Below the pieces are notes generated by a model. It had not been told where the DNA came from, ran no database searches, and saw nothing but the letters and a program-made list of their open reading frames with translations. The position numbers were made by a program, and so were the translations under genes. A DNA stretch of 64,000 nucleotides from Paucibacter sp. TC2R-5 (GTDB lineage Bacteria > Pseudomonadota > Gammaproteobacteria > Burkholderiales > Burkholderiaceae_C), in NCBI RefSeq assembly GCF_025717605.1, contig NZ_JAJIRQ010000005.1, positions 371,662 through 435,661 on the forward strand, given 5' to 3'. Below, one piece after another: positions 35,411 through 45,673 of this stretch (the stretch's first letter is position 1; each line of letters starts with the position of its first letter).

Positions 35411-36226
35411 ATGACAACAACAAAAGCTTTCATCGAAGTGCAAGCGGCCGAGATGGTCTTCAACACCCGCAAGGGCTCTTTCCACGCGCTCAGCAAGATT
35501 GACTTGCAGGTGCAGCGCGGCGAGTTCATCACGCTGATCGGCCATTCCGGCTGCGGCAAGTCGACCTTGCTGAACCTGATCGCCGGCTTGCTGCGGCCCA
35601 GCAGCGGCGTGCTGCTGTGCGACAACCGCGAGATCACCGAGCCCGGCCCTGAGCGCGCGGTGGTGTTCCAGAACCATTCGCTCTTGCCTTGGTTGTCGTG
35701 CTTCGAGAACGTCTATCTGGGTGTGGAGTCGGTGTTCGAGCGGGCCGAGTCCAAGGCCAAGCTGATCGAGCGCACCGAGGCCGCGCTGGCGCTGGTCGGC
35801 ATGAGTCACGCGACACACAAGCGCCCGCATGAGATCTCCGGCGGCATGAAGCAGCGCATAGGCATTGCCCGCGCGCTGGCCATGAGTCCTAAGGTCTTGT
35901 TGATGGACGAGCCCTTCGGCGCGCTCGATGCGCTGACACGCGCGCATCTGCAGGACGAGCTGCTGAAGATCGTCGCCGCCACACAAAGCACGGTGGTGAT
36001 GGTTACGCATGATGTGGACGAAGCGGTGCTCTTGAGCGACCGCATCGTGATGATGAGCAATGGGCCGGCCGCAACGATAGGCGAGATCCTCAGCGTGGAT
36101 CTGCCGCGGCCGCGCAGCCGTGTCGAGTTGTCGGAGAGCGCGTCGTATATCGCGGCCCGCAAGGCGGTGATCGATTTTCTCTACACCCGCCACGCCAAGG
36201 ATGCCCGCAGCGAGGTGCTGGCATGA
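35411..36226 (+). CDS. nrtC: Nitrate ABC transporter ATP-binding protein
   Basis: A 271-residue ATPase: Walker A GHSGCGKSTLLN, Q-loop VVFQNHSLLPWLS, signature SGGMKQRIGIARALA, Walker B VLLMDEPFGALD, and switch VTHDVDEAV. It powers nitrate import with nrtA and nrtB. It is the single-domain NrtD type (no C-terminal regulatory NrtA-like domain as in cyanobacterial NrtC). Its stop overlaps the nirB start (ATGA). Confidence 0.93.
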   Translation: MTTTKAFIEVQAAEMVFNTRKGSFHALSKIDLQVQRGEFITLIGHSGCGKSTLLNLIAGLLRPSSGVLLCDNREITEPGPERAVVFQNHSLLPWLSCFENVYLGVESVFERAESKAKLIERTEAALALVGMSHATHKRPHEISGGMKQRIGIARALAMSPKVLLMDEPFGALDALTRAHLQDELLKIVAATQSTVVMVTHDVDEAVLLSDRIVMMSNGPAATIGEILSVDLPRPRSRVELSESASYIAARKAVIDFLYTRHAKDARSEVLA

Positions 36227-38673
36227 ACGCCTCCAGCAAGTTCCTTGGCCTTAAACAGAAGCTGGTGTTGATCGGCAACGGCATGGCCGGCGTGCGCACG
36301 CTCGAAGAGCTGCTCAAGATGGCGCCGGATCTCTACGACATCACCGTCTTCGGTGCCGAGCCGCACCCGAACTACAACCGCATCCTACTGAGCCCTGTGC
36401 TGGCCGGCGAGCAAACGATTGAGGAGATCATCCTCAACCCGCTTGATTGGTATGCGGACAACAACATCACCCTTCATCTAAGCAAAACGGTCACGCAGAT
36501 CGACCGAATTCGCCGCAAGGTCATCGCGTCGGATGGCACAGAGGCCAATTACGACCGCCTGCTGATCGCTACCGGCTCCACGCCCTTCATCCTGCCTATT
36601 CCCGGCAAGGATCTGGACGGCGTGATCGCCTACCGCGACATCGCCGATACCGAGGAGATGATTGACGCTGCGACCAAATACCAGCACGCAGTCGTGATCG
36701 GCGGTGGCTTGCTGGGCCTGGAGGCCGCTAACGGCTTGATGCTGCGGGGCATGCAGGTGACGGTGGTGCATATCGGAGATTGGCTGATGGAGCGCCAGCT
36801 CGATGATGTGGCCGGTGACCTCTTGCGCAAATCCTTGCAAGCGCGCGGCCTGAAGTTCAAGCTCGGCGCGCAGACGCAGGCCTTGATCGGCGGCAAAGAC
36901 GGCCGAGTGATGGCGGTTCAATTCAAGGACGGTAGCGAAATCCCGGCCGATCTGGTCGTGATGGCCGCCGGCATCCGCCCCAATACGGCCTTGGCCGAAA
37001 GTGCCGGCATCCACTGCAGCCGTGGCATCGTCGTCAGCGATACGCTGCAGACCACCACCGACCCGCGCATCTACTCGGTCGGCGAATGCGCCGCGCATCG
37101 CGGCATCGCCTACGGCCTGGTGGCGCCGCTGTTCGAGCAGGGCAAGGTTTGCGCCACGCACTTGGCGCAGTTCGGCATCGGCCGCTACACCGGCAGCTCG
37201 GTCTCGACCAAACTGAAAGTGACCGGCATCGACCTGTTCTCGGCCGGCGACTTCACCGGCGGGGAGGGCTTTGAGGAAATCGTCATGAGTGATCCCTTCG
37301 CCGGGGTCTATAAAAAGCTCGTGATCAAGAACGACCAACTGGTTGGCGCTTGCCTGTATGGCGACACGGTCGATGGATCCTGGTACTTCAAGCTGCTGCG
37401 CGAGGGCCGCAAGGTCGCCGATATCCGCGACAAGCTGATGTTCGGCGAATCGAATATTGGTGACGTCGGCCATCAAGGTCACAACAAGGCAGCCGCCATG
37501 GCGGACAGCGACGAGGTCTGCGGTTGCAACGGCGTCAGCAAGGGCACGATTTGCAAGGCGATCAAGGACAAGGGTCTGTTCACGCTGGAGGAGGTGCGCA
37601 AGCACACCAAGGCGAGTGCGTCCTGCGGCAGTTGCACCGGTCTGGTCGAGCAGTTGCTGATGTTCACCGCCGGCGGCGACTATTCGGCCACGCCGAAGAA
37701 GAAGGCGGTTTGCGCTTGTACCGATCTCAGTCATCAGGATGTGCGAGAGGCCATCGTCAAACAGCATTTGATCAGCCTGGATAGCGTCTACACAGCTTTG
37801 AGCTGGAAGACGCCCAATGGTTGCCCGACCTGCCGCCCGGCCCTGAACTACTACCTGATCTCCAGCTGGCCCAAGGCGGCGCAGGACGATCCGCAAAGCC
37901 GCGCCATCAATGAGCGGGCGCATGCCAATATCCAGAAGGACGGCACGTACTCGGTGATCCCGCGCATGTGGGGCGGTGAAACCACTGCGTCGGAGTTGCG
38001 CCGCATTGCCGACGCGGTCGATAAATACAAGATCCCCACCGTCAAGGTCACCGGTGGACAGCGCATCGACTTGTTGGGCGTGAAGAAAGAGGATCTGGTC
38101 GGCGTCTGGAAGGACATAGGCATGCCTTCTGGCCATGCTTACGCCAAGGCGCTGCGCACGGTCAAAACCTGCGTCGGCTCCGAGTGGTGCCGCATGGGCA
38201 CGCAAGACAGCACCCAAATGGGCAAGGACCTGGAGCGCGCTTTCGTGGGCATGTATGCGCCCCACAAGGTCAAGTTCGCGGTCTCGGGCTGCCCGCGCAA
38301 CTGCGCCGAGGCGGGCATCAAGGACGTCGGCATCATCGGCGTCGACAGCGGCTGGGAGATGTATGTGGCGGGCAATGGCGGCATCAAGACCGAGGTTGCG
38401 GTGTTTCTTACCAAGCTCAAGACGGCCGAAGAAGTGCTGGAGTACACCGGCGCCTTCATGCAGCTTTACCGTACCGAGGGCTGGTACTTGGAGCGCACCG
38501 TGCATTACGTGTCGCGAGTCGGCATCGACTATGTGAAGCAGAGGGTTCTTGAAGACGGTGAGGGCCGCCGCGCACTGTGGGCGCAGCTGCAATTCGCGCT
38601 TGCCGGTGAGCCCGATCCTTGGTTCGATTTCGACAAGGCCAAGGTCGATTTGCGTCAGTTTGAAGCGCTGTGA
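36223..38673 (+). CDS. nirB: Assimilatory nitrite reductase large subunit
   Basis: NAD(P)H-nitrite reductase of 816 residues, converting nitrite to ammonium in the cytoplasm. The order is FAD/NAD domain (VLIGNGMAGVRTLEEL; VIGGGLLGLEAANGL), two BFD-like [2Fe-2S] domains (VCGCNGVSKGTIC and SCGSC, then ACTDLSHQDV and NGCPTC), and the sirohaem/[4Fe-4S] domain. The last has SEWCRMGTQD and VSGCPRNCAEAGIKD ligands. It is coupled to the ATPase gene upstream and nirD downstream, and it needs sirohaem supplied through CobA. Confidence 0.96.
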   Translation: MNASSKFLGLKQKLVLIGNGMAGVRTLEELLKMAPDLYDITVFGAEPHPNYNRILLSPVLAGEQTIEEIILNPLDWYADNNITLHLSKTVTQIDRIRRKVIASDGTEANYDRLLIATGSTPFILPIPGKDLDGVIAYRDIADTEEMIDAATKYQHAVVIGGGLLGLEAANGLMLRGMQVTVVHIGDWLMERQLDDVAGDLLRKSLQARGLKFKLGAQTQALIGGKDGRVMAVQFKDGSEIPADLVVMAAGIRPNTALAESAGIHCSRGIVVSDTLQTTTDPRIYSVGECAAHRGIAYGLVAPLFEQGKVCATHLAQFGIGRYTGSSVSTKLKVTGIDLFSAGDFTGGEGFEEIVMSDPFAGVYKKLVIKNDQLVGACLYGDTVDGSWYFKLLREGRKVADIRDKLMFGESNIGDVGHQGHNKAAAMADSDEVCGCNGVSKGTICKAIKDKGLFTLEEVRKHTKASASCGSCTGLVEQLLMFTAGGDYSATPKKKAVCACTDLSHQDVREAIVKQHLISLDSVYTALSWKTPNGCPTCRPALNYYLISSWPKAAQDDPQSRAINERAHANIQKDGTYSVIPRMWGGETTASELRRIADAVDKYKIPTVKVTGGQRIDLLGVKKEDLVGVWKDIGMPSGHAYAKALRTVKTCVGSEWCRMGTQDSTQMGKDLERAFVGMYAPHKVKFAVSGCPRNCAEAGIKDVGIIGVDSGWEMYVAGNGGIKTEVAVFLTKLKTAEEVLEYTGAFMQLYRTEGWYLERTVHYVSRVGIDYVKQRVLEDGEGRRALWAQLQFALAGEPDPWFDFDKAKVDLRQFEAL

Positions 38674-38687
38674 GAGGGAGATTAGCA

Positions 38688-39065
38688 ATGAAGGAATGGA
38701 AAGAAATCTGCGCTTTGTCCGACATCCCGGTGCTGGGCTCCCGTCGCGTGCAGCGCAGCCAAGGCCCGCAAGTCGCCTTGTTTCGCACGGCCGATGATGC
38801 GGTGTTCGCGCTGCTGGACCGCTGCCCCCACAAGGGCGGGCCACTCAGCCAAGGGATCGTGTTCGGCAACAAAGTGGCCTGCCCGCTGCATAACTGGACC
38901 ATCGCACTGGACAGCGGCCAGGCGCAGGCGCCCGACGAGGGTTGCACGGCCAAATTCAACGTTAGGGTGGAGGCGGGTCAGGTGATGCTTTGTGAAGGCG
39001 AGCTGGCCAGCATAGGCCTGGAATTTGAGCCGATCAAAGCCGGACCCTGCACGCGCAGCTGCTGA
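38688..39065 (+). CDS. nirD: Assimilatory nitrite reductase small subunit
   Basis: A 125-residue Rieske-like subunit. Both cluster-binding motifs, CPHKGG and CPLHNW, are intact, so a [2Fe-2S] centre is expected; E. coli NirD lacks these ligands. ATG 38688 follows GAGAGGGAGA; an in-frame start six codons earlier overlaps nirB. It works with NirB in nitrite reduction to ammonium. Confidence 0.93.
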   Translation: MKEWKEICALSDIPVLGSRRVQRSQGPQVALFRTADDAVFALLDRCPHKGGPLSQGIVFGNKVACPLHNWTIALDSGQAQAPDEGCTAKFNVRVEAGQVMLCEGELASIGLEFEPIKAGPCTRSC

Positions 39066-39071
39066 AACTCT

Positions 39072-41864
39072 ATGGACACGCGTTCGACCTGCCCGTACTG
39101 CGGCGTTGGCTGTGGGGTGATCATCGAGAGCGAGGCCGGGGCCATCACCGGCGTGCGGGGTGACCCCGATCATCCGGCCAATTTCGGCCGCCTGTGCAGC
39201 AAGGGCTCGACCTTGCACCTGACCGCCGCGCCGGTGGTGTTGCAAACCCGGCGCTTGCTGCAGCCGATGCTGCGGGTCGAGCGGACTGCACCCATGGAAG
39301 CGAGCAGCTGGGACGCCGTCAACCAGCATGTGGCCGACAAACTGGCCGCGGTCATTGGCGAGCACGGACCCGACTCGGTCGGCTTCTACATCTCCGGCCA
39401 GCTGTTGACCGAGGACTATCACGCCTTCAACAAGCTCGCCCGCGCTCTTGTCGGCACCAACAACATCGACAGCAACTCGCGCCTGTGCATGAGTTCCGCC
39501 GTGGTCGGCTACAAGCAAAGCTTGGGCGCCGATGCGCCGCCGGCCTGTTATGAAGATCTGGACCACGCGGACTGCGTCTTCATCTCTGGCGCCAACCCGG
39601 CCTGGGCGCACCCGATTCTGTTTCGCCGGCTCGAAGCGGCCAAAGCCTTGCGCCCTTTGATGAAGATCATCGTCGTCGACCCGCGCCGTACCGAAAGTGC
39701 CGAGTTTGCCGACCTGCATCTGCAGATCCTGCCCGGCACCGATGTGGCGCTGTGCCTGGGTCTGCTGCATGCCTGCATCTGGGACGGCCTGCTGGCTCAG
39801 CCTTTTATCGATGCGCATACGACTGGCTTTGCCGAGCTCAAGGCGCTGGCGCGCGACATGACGCCGGCGCAAGCCGCGCGCATCTGCGGCGTCAAGGAAG
39901 TGGACCTGCTGCAAGCCGCGCGCTGGTTTGCCCAGTCGCCCTCCACCTTGTCGCTCTATTGCCAAGGCCTCAACCAAAGCAGCAGCGGCACGGCCAAGAA
40001 CACCGCCTTGATCAATTTGCATCTGGCCACCGGCCAGATCGGCCGGCCCGGCGCCGGACCTCTTTCGCTAACCGGACAACCCAATGCCATGGGCGGGCGC
40101 GAGGTCGGTGGCATGGCGACGCTTCTACCCGGCCACCGCGACCCGAATTTGGCGACGGACCGAGCCGAGATCGCCGCCCTGTGGGGCGTCGACGAGCTAC
40201 CGAGTAAGCCAGGCAAGACGGCAGTCGAGCTGTTCGAGGCGGCGGCACGCGGCGAGGTGAGGGTCTTGTGGATAGCCTGCACCAACCCGGCGCAGTCGCT
40301 GCCCGACCAGGCGCTGGTGCGGCGCGCGCTGGAGCGCTGCGAGTTGGTGATCCTGCAGGAATGCTTTTCCGGCACCGCGACAGCCGCCTATGCCGACGTG
40401 ATTTTGCCGGCCGCAACCTGGGGCGAGAAGGACGGCAGCGTCACCAATAGCGAGCGCCGCATCAGTCGCGTGCGCGCGGCAATCGGCCCGCCGGGCGGAG
40501 CTAAACAAGACTGGCAAATCGTGCGCGATGTGGCGCGCTTGTTGGAGCCGGTGCTGCGGCCCGGCCGCCCCAGTTTGTTTGATTTCGAAAGCAGCGAAGC
40601 GCTGTGGCTTGAGCACCGTGAGGCCACTCGTGGCCGCGACCTCGACATCAGCGGCCTCAGCTACGCCTTGATGGACCGCGACGGGCCGCAGCAATGGCCG
40701 TTTCCAGAAGGCGCGCTGAAGGGGCGCGCGCGCCTCTATGAAGACCGCAGCTTCGCTATGCCCGATGGCCGCGCGCGCTTTGTTGCCAAGCCCTACCAAG
40801 CCTGCGCTGAGCAGGTCGACGCACGCTTTCCTTTTGGCTTGACTACAAGCCGTTTGCGCGATCAATGGCATGGCATGAGCCGCAGCGGCGTGGTCAGCCG
40901 CATGTTCGGCCATGAGGCCGGGCCGGTCTTGCGCATGAATCCGCAAGACATGCCGCGCCGGGGACTCAAGGATGGAGACTTGGTTCGAATACGTTCGCGT
41001 CGCGGTGAAATGGTCGTGGCCTTGCGGGCGGACGCCGGCATTGCTGCGGCGCAGGCCGATCTGGCCATGCATTGGGGCGAAGAGTTCATCTCCGGCCGCG
41101 GCACCGAGGGCCAGCCCTTGCTAGGTGTCAACGCCCTGACTCAGCCAGCGTTTTGCCCCGACTCGAAGCAGCCCGAATTGAAATTTTCGGCGGTGGATAT
41201 CCAGCGCTTGGATCTACCTTGGCGCCTGAGCGCGGCGGCTTGGGTGGCGCCGGCCGGGGCGGCTGCTTTGGGCTTGGCCTTGCGCGCCTTGATGTCCGAA
41301 TTCGACTATGCCTGTTGCGTGCCCGTTCCGGCTCAAACCGGCAAGGAAGGTTGGACGTTTGAGGCCGCGCATGCGACCGCGCCGGCACCGGAGCTGATCG
41401 CAAGGATTGCTGCACTGCTGAAGCTGCAGGGCGTCAAGCTGCTGCGTTATGCCGACGCACAGCGCGGCCGCACGCGCCTGCTCTTGCTCGACGGCGTGGG
41501 CAACGAGGCCCGCTTGCAGGCGCTGTTGCGTGTGGGTGAAGCCGGCGAGGGGGCTTGGATTCAGCAACTTTGGCGTGACGCCGCCCTGGTGGCCCCACAT
41601 GGCCGTCGGTTGCTGGCGCCCGAGGCTGGAGAGCCGCAAGACCTGGCCCCGCGCAGCCCGCAGGTGTGCAATTGCTTTGATGTTTCAGAAGCTCGCATTC
41701 GGACCCAGCTCGGTGCCTGTGCCGGCTCGGCGGCCGAGCGTCTGCAGGGCGTGCAATCCGCATTGCGTTGCGGCACCCAATGCGGCTCCTGCTTGCCGGC
41801 ATTGCGGAGATTGGTAGACGGCACGGTGTTTCATCAGGCCCAAACGGAAGAGGTGAATCCATGA
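39072..41864 (+). CDS. nasA: Assimilatory nitrate reductase catalytic subunit
   Basis: Molybdopterin (bis-MGD) nitrate reductase of 930 residues, reducing nitrate to nitrite in the cytoplasm. The [4Fe-4S] site is CPYCGVGCG with the later Cys in LCSKGS. The Mo-binding region has RLCMSSAVVGY, LFRRLEAA and GQPNAMGGREVGG. The C-terminus adds a BFD-like [2Fe-2S] domain (VCNCFDVSEARIRTQ, then CGTQCGSC). There is no separate NasB/NasC flavoprotein in the window, so electrons may come from NirB-type or external donors. It directly precedes cobA (ATGA overlap). Confidence 0.95.
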   Translation: MDTRSTCPYCGVGCGVIIESEAGAITGVRGDPDHPANFGRLCSKGSTLHLTAAPVVLQTRRLLQPMLRVERTAPMEASSWDAVNQHVADKLAAVIGEHGPDSVGFYISGQLLTEDYHAFNKLARALVGTNNIDSNSRLCMSSAVVGYKQSLGADAPPACYEDLDHADCVFISGANPAWAHPILFRRLEAAKALRPLMKIIVVDPRRTESAEFADLHLQILPGTDVALCLGLLHACIWDGLLAQPFIDAHTTGFAELKALARDMTPAQAARICGVKEVDLLQAARWFAQSPSTLSLYCQGLNQSSSGTAKNTALINLHLATGQIGRPGAGPLSLTGQPNAMGGREVGGMATLLPGHRDPNLATDRAEIAALWGVDELPSKPGKTAVELFEAAARGEVRVLWIACTNPAQSLPDQALVRRALERCELVILQECFSGTATAAYADVILPAATWGEKDGSVTNSERRISRVRAAIGPPGGAKQDWQIVRDVARLLEPVLRPGRPSLFDFESSEALWLEHREATRGRDLDISGLSYALMDRDGPQQWPFPEGALKGRARLYEDRSFAMPDGRARFVAKPYQACAEQVDARFPFGLTTSRLRDQWHGMSRSGVVSRMFGHEAGPVLRMNPQDMPRRGLKDGDLVRIRSRRGEMVVALRADAGIAAAQADLAMHWGEEFISGRGTEGQPLLGVNALTQPAFCPDSKQPELKFSAVDIQRLDLPWRLSAAAWVAPAGAAALGLALRALMSEFDYACCVPVPAQTGKEGWTFEAAHATAPAPELIARIAALLKLQGVKLLRYADAQRGRTRLLLLDGVGNEARLQALLRVGEAGEGAWIQQLWRDAALVAPHGRRLLAPEAGEPQDLAPRSPQVCNCFDVSEARIRTQLGACAGSAAERLQGVQSALRCGTQCGSCLPALRRLVDGTVFHQAQTEEVNP

Positions 41865-42664
41865 AAAGCGACAACTGTCATTCCGTCAGCCTGGTCGGCG
41901 CCGGCCCCGGCGACCCAGAGCTCTTGACCCTCAAGGCCTACAAGCGCATCCAGGCCGCCGATGTGATCCTCAGCGACGATCTGGTCGACCCGCGCGTGCT
42001 GGCGCTGGCGAACCCGCAGGCGCGTGTCTTGTACGTCGGCAAGCGGGGCGGCTGCGTTTCTACGGAGCAGCGCTTCATCCATGACTTGATGATTCGCGAA
42101 GCCCGCAGCGGCGCTCGCGTCGTGCGGCTGAAAGGCGGCGATCCCTTTATGTTCGGGCGCGGCGCCGAGGAAGTCGATGCCTTGCAGGCTGCAGGACTGG
42201 CGGTTGAAATCATCAATGGCATCACCTCGGGCCTGGCGGCGCCCGCCAGCATAGGCATCCCGGTGACCGACCGTCGGCATGCGCCGGGTGTGGCTTTTGT
42301 GACCGGGCATAGCCGGGCAGGCGCGCCTGTAGGCGAGGGCCCCGACTGGGCGGCCCTGGCGCGCAGCGGCCTGACCCTGGTGATCTATATGGGCTTGACG
42401 CGGGCCGAAGCCTTGGCCGAGGCCTTGATCGCAGGGGGAATGGATGCCGACATGCCGGCGGCTGCCATCTCCTCAGCCCATACCCCGCAGCAGCGCCATG
42501 CCATCTGCAGCTTGCGTACGCTTGCCAGCACGCTGCGCGAACAGGCGATCAGCAGTCCGGCCATTTTGGTGATCGGCACGGTGGTGAGACAGGCTGGCGA
42601 CTTCAAAACCTTGTTGGCGACATCTGCTCAGCAAAGCGCGAATCTTCGGGCCTGCTCCGCTTAG
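41861..42664 (+). CDS. cobA: Uroporphyrinogen-III C-methyltransferase
   Basis: A 267-residue SAM-dependent methyltransferase making precorrin-2 from uroporphyrinogen III, the first step toward sirohaem (for NirB) and cobalamin. VSLVGAGPGDPELLTLKA opens the protein, and KGGDPFMFGRGAEEVDAL and TPQQRHAI are typical. It is the single-domain SUMT form, not the trifunctional CysG. Its start overlaps nasA by four bases, so it is the last gene of the nitrate operon. Confidence 0.95.
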   Translation: MKSDNCHSVSLVGAGPGDPELLTLKAYKRIQAADVILSDDLVDPRVLALANPQARVLYVGKRGGCVSTEQRFIHDLMIREARSGARVVRLKGGDPFMFGRGAEEVDALQAAGLAVEIINGITSGLAAPASIGIPVTDRRHAPGVAFVTGHSRAGAPVGEGPDWAALARSGLTLVIYMGLTRAEALAEALIAGGMDADMPAAAISSAHTPQQRHAICSLRTLASTLREQAISSPAILVIGTVVRQAGDFKTLLATSAQQSANLRACSA

Positions 42665-42719
42665 GCGGAGGGATAGCTGTTAGGCTGGCGGCCTTTGTCA
42701 GCTTATCTTCACCCGCCTC

Positions 42720-43499
42720 ATGAGCTTTTTGGCCATCGACATCGGTAACACCCGCCTGAAATGGGCGCTCTACGCATCGCCGCAGCCCGGCGCAGTGCTC
42801 TTGGCCCATGGGGCGGTGTTTCTCGAAACCATCGAGACCTTGGCCGATAGCGATTGGCGCGGCCTGCCGGCACCGCACAGTGTGCTGGGCTGCAATGTGG
42901 CCGGTGACGCGGTTCGGCGGCGGGTCGAGGAGCAGTTGGAGCTGTGGGATCAGGAGCCGCGCTGGGTGGTGTCGAGTGCGCATGCTGGAGGGGTTAGCAA
43001 TGGCTATGACCACCCCGGCCGGCTCGGCGTCGACCGGTTCGTGGCGCTGATCGGCGCGCGCTCGCACATGCAGCAGCGCGCCATCGCGCCCGCAGGACCG
43101 AGTGCGGCGCTGGTGGTGATGATTGGCACCGCGGTTACCGTGGACGCGCTAGATGCTGAAGGCCATTTCTTGGGCGGCATGATCATGCCCGGCCACGGCA
43201 TCATGTTGCGGGCCCTTGAGGGCGGCACCGCCGGCCTGCGCGTACCCACCGGAGAGGTGCGAGACTTCCCCACTAACACCTCAGATGCGCTGACCAGTGG
43301 CGGCACCTTTGCCATCACCGGGGCGATCGAGCGCATGCACAGGCATCTGGCGAAAAAAGTCGGCAGCTCGCCGCTAACGCTGATGACCGGCGGCGCCGCC
43401 TGGAAGGTCGCGCCGACGCTGGAGCTGGAACATGAGCTGGTCGACTCGCTGATCTTCGACGGCATGCTGGCGCTGCAGTCGCATCGGCTTGCGCTCTAG
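42720..43499 (+). CDS. coaX: Type III pantothenate kinase
   Basis: A 259-residue CoaX enzyme phosphorylating pantothenate in coenzyme A synthesis. ASKHA-fold motifs are visible: [14 protein letters not shown] (phosphate-1), [12 protein letters not shown], and GTAVTVDAL (phosphate-2 region). The usual coaX neighbour birA is not adjacent. It has its own 55-bp upstream gap after cobA. Its stop overlaps the convergent potassium channel gene by four bases. Confidence 0.95.
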   Translation: MSFLAIDIGNTRLKWALYASPQPGAVLLAHGAVFLETIETLADSDWRGLPAPHSVLGCNVAGDAVRRRVEEQLELWDQEPRWVVSSAHAGGVSNGYDHPGRLGVDRFVALIGARSHMQQRAIAPAGPSAALVVMIGTAVTVDALDAEGHFLGGMIMPGHGIMLRALEGGTAGLRVPTGEVRDFPTNTSDALTSGGTFAITGAIERMHRHLAKKVGSSPLTLMTGGAAWKVAPTLELEHELVDSLIFDGMLALQSHRLAL

Positions 43500-44281
43500 C
43501 GCTCCAGGCGTTTGAGCTCGTCTTTGAGTGCCGCCAATTCCTCATGCACGCTGCGCAGCTGCGCATGCATATCCCTGAGGATGTCTTGCTCCATGCGGCG
43601 CTCCGAGGTCTCGACCCAGAAGGATGCGATCGCCGCCGTTACCAGCGACAGCACCGCATAACCGAGCAGCACGACGAAGACCGAAAAGATCTTGGCAGCG
43701 GGCGTGGTCGGCACGATGTCGCCATAACCGACCGTTGCGGCGGTCGTAAAGGCCAGCCAAAGCCCATCGCCCAAGCTGTGTACGCGCGGCTCCAGCGCCC
43801 AAAAGCCGACGCCGCAAAAAAACAGCACCAGCATCGCCAGCGCCAGCAAATAGCCCAGGCCGCCGCGCGTAACCCAGAATTTGATCGCCCAGGCCATATG
43901 CACCAGGGTCAGCATGGCGACGAACAAGCGCAGGCCTAAGGCCAGTTGAGAGTGCACACTCGGCGGTAGGAGCGCGGCAGCGACCAAACCGACGGCCAAC
44001 ACCAAATCCATCGCGTTGCTGCGCAGGTATTGACGTGGGTGGCTGAGTTGGCTGGCCACCAGGCTCAGTGACAGCACGATCAGCCCGGCCGCGCCCAAAT
44101 AGATGGCTACGGCCAGCGGCGTCGGTAGATCCTCCAGCAGCTCAATATAGAAAGCCGGAATCGTGCACAGCAGGCCGATCAAGACCGGCCAGCGCCAGCG
44201 CTTTTCAGTGCGCAGCGCGGCGGCATTCATGGCCGGCGGGCGGGCCAGCCCCCAGCTGCGGGTGCTTAGTCGGTGTGGCAT
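43496..44281 (-). CDS. Potassium channel family protein
   Basis: A 261-residue voltage-gated-like channel subunit. Several hydrophobic helices precede the pore with selectivity filter ATVGYGD (TVGYGD), then a last helix and a coiled-coil tail ([31 protein letters not shown]). It is a K+-selective pore without a cytoplasmic nucleotide domain. The start is uncertain: ATG 44281 or 44230. Confidence 0.85.
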   Translation of the reverse strand: MPHRLSTRSWGLARPPAMNAAALRTEKRWRWPVLIGLLCTIPAFYIELLEDLPTPLAVAIYLGAAGLIVLSLSLVASQLSHPRQYLRSNAMDLVLAVGLVAAALLPPSVHSQLALGLRLFVAMLTLVHMAWAIKFWVTRGGLGYLLALAMLVLFFCGVGFWALEPRVHSLGDGLWLAFTTAATVGYGDIVPTTPAAKIFSVFVVLLGYAVLSLVTAAIASFWVETSERRMEQDILRDMHAQLRSVHEELAALKDELKRLER

Positions 44282-44308
44282 GGTGCCCGAGCTTAGCCTT
44301 GAGCCCAA

Positions 44309-44340
44309 GCCCTCGACTTGATGTTGATCAAGCCGAGGGC
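44309..44340. terminator. 14-bp hairpin after hslU containing an FNR-like motif
   Basis: A near-perfect inverted repeat (one mismatch) with a GTTG loop lies downstream of hslU and just upstream of the K+ channel gene, both on the minus strand. The centre reads TTGAT-GTTG-ATCAA (44318-44331), which is the FNR/ANR consensus. No T-tract. It is either a terminator hairpin or an FNR site for the K+ channel gene. Confidence 0.5.
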
Positions 44341-44350
44341 TGAGGCAGCC

Positions 44351-45673
44351 TTAGAGGATGAACCTCGACAAGTCCTCGTTCTTCGCCAACTCGCCGAGCT
44401 TGGCGTCGACCTCGGCTGCGCTCAGCTTGACCGTTTGACCGGCAAGATTGGGCGCATCGAAGCTGATCTCGTCAAGCAGGCGCTCCATCACCGTCGCCAG
44501 CCGCCGCGCACCGATGTTCTCGGTGCGCTCATTGACCTCGAAGGCGATCTCGGCCAGGCGTCGGATGCCATCTGCGCTCAACTCCAGTGTCACGTCTTCG
44601 GTCGCCAGCAGCGCCTGATACTGCTTGACCAGACTGGCGTGCGTGCTGCACAAAATCGCCTCGAAGTCGTCGACCGAGAGTGAACTCAGCTCGACCCGGA
44701 TCGGGAAGCGGCCCTGCAACTCAGGGATCAAGTCACTCGGCTTGGCCAGGTGAAACGCGCCCGAGGCGATGAAGAGCATATGGTCGGTCTTGACCATGCC
44801 GTATTTGGTGTTGACAGTCGTGCCTTCGACCAGCGGCAGCAGATCGCGCTGCACGCCCTGACGCGATACCTCAGCGGAGCCCGAGTCCGAACGCGAGCAG
44901 ACCTTGTCGATCTCGTCGATGAAGACGATGCCCATCTCCTGCGCGCTGTGCAGCGCGGCGGCCTTGATCTCGTCTTCGTTCAGCAGCTTGGCCGCTTCTT
45001 CTTCGACCAGATGCTTGATCGCGTCGCTAATTTTGAGCTTGCGAGTCTTTTTCTTGCCCGCGCCCATTTGCGAGAACATGCCCTTGAGCTGCTCGGCCAT
45101 TTCTTCCATGCCGGGCTGGCCCATGGGGCCGAGGATCTCCATCGTTGGCTTGGCCTCGAGCAGATCGATTTCGATCTCTTTGTCGGCCATTGCACCCTCG
45201 CGCAAGCGCTTGCGCATGATCTGGCGGGCGGTGTTGTCTGCCTCGTTTGTGGTTGAACTGCCGGGCACCAGGATGTCGAGCACGCGGTCCTCTGCGGCGT
45301 CTTCGGCGCGCACCCGCTGGCGCTTCATCTGCAGCTCACGCTCCTGCTTGACGGCCATGTCGATCAGGTCACGGATGATGGAGTCGACATCCTTGCCGAC
45401 ATAGCCGACCTCGGTGAACTTGGTTGCTTCGACCTTGATGAAGGGTGCGCCGGCGAGCTTGGCCAGGCGGCGAGCGATCTCGGTCTTTCCGACGCCGGTA
45501 GGCCCAATCATCAGGATGTTTTTGGGCGTGATCTCGGCGCGCAGCTTTTCATCGACCTGCTGACGGCGCCAGCGATTACGCATCGCGATCGCCACCGCGC
45601 GTTTGGCTGCGTTTTGGCCGACGATGTGCTGGTCGAGTTCGGAGACGATCTCCTGAGGAGTCATTGAGCTCAT
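44351..45673 (-). CDS. hslU: ATP-dependent protease ATPase subunit HslU
   Basis: A 440-residue AAA+ unfoldase feeding substrates to HslV. Walker [14 protein letters not shown], Walker [14 protein letters not shown] and the I domain between are clear; C-terminal [19 protein letters not shown] is the sensor 2 region. Start at ATG 45673 (MSSMTPQEI) or 45664. It overlaps hslV by four bases (ATGA), confirming the hslVU operon. Confidence 0.97.
   Translation of the reverse strand: MSSMTPQEIVSELDQHIVGQNAAKRAVAIAMRNRWRRQQVDEKLRAEITPKNILMIGPTGVGKTEIARRLAKLAGAPFIKVEATKFTEVGYVGKDVDSIIRDLIDMAVKQERELQMKRQRVRAEDAAEDRVLDILVPGSSTTNEADNTARQIMRKRLREGAMADKEIEIDLLEAKPTMEILGPMGQPGMEEMAEQLKGMFSQMGAGKKKTRKLKISDAIKHLVEEEAAKLLNEDEIKAAALHSAQEMGIVFIDEIDKVCSRSDSGSAEVSRQGVQRDLLPLVEGTTVNTKYGMVKTDHMLFIASGAFHLAKPSDLIPELQGRFPIRVELSSLSVDDFEAILCSTHASLVKQYQALLATEDVTLELSADGIRRLAEIAFEVNERTENIGARRLATVMERLLDEISFDAPNLAGQTVKLSAAEVDAKLGELAKNEDLSRFIL

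Noticed and set aside
36478..38844. Minus-strand frame opposite nirB
   Set aside because: NirB is complete on the plus strand; the antisense frame is a high-GC artefact.
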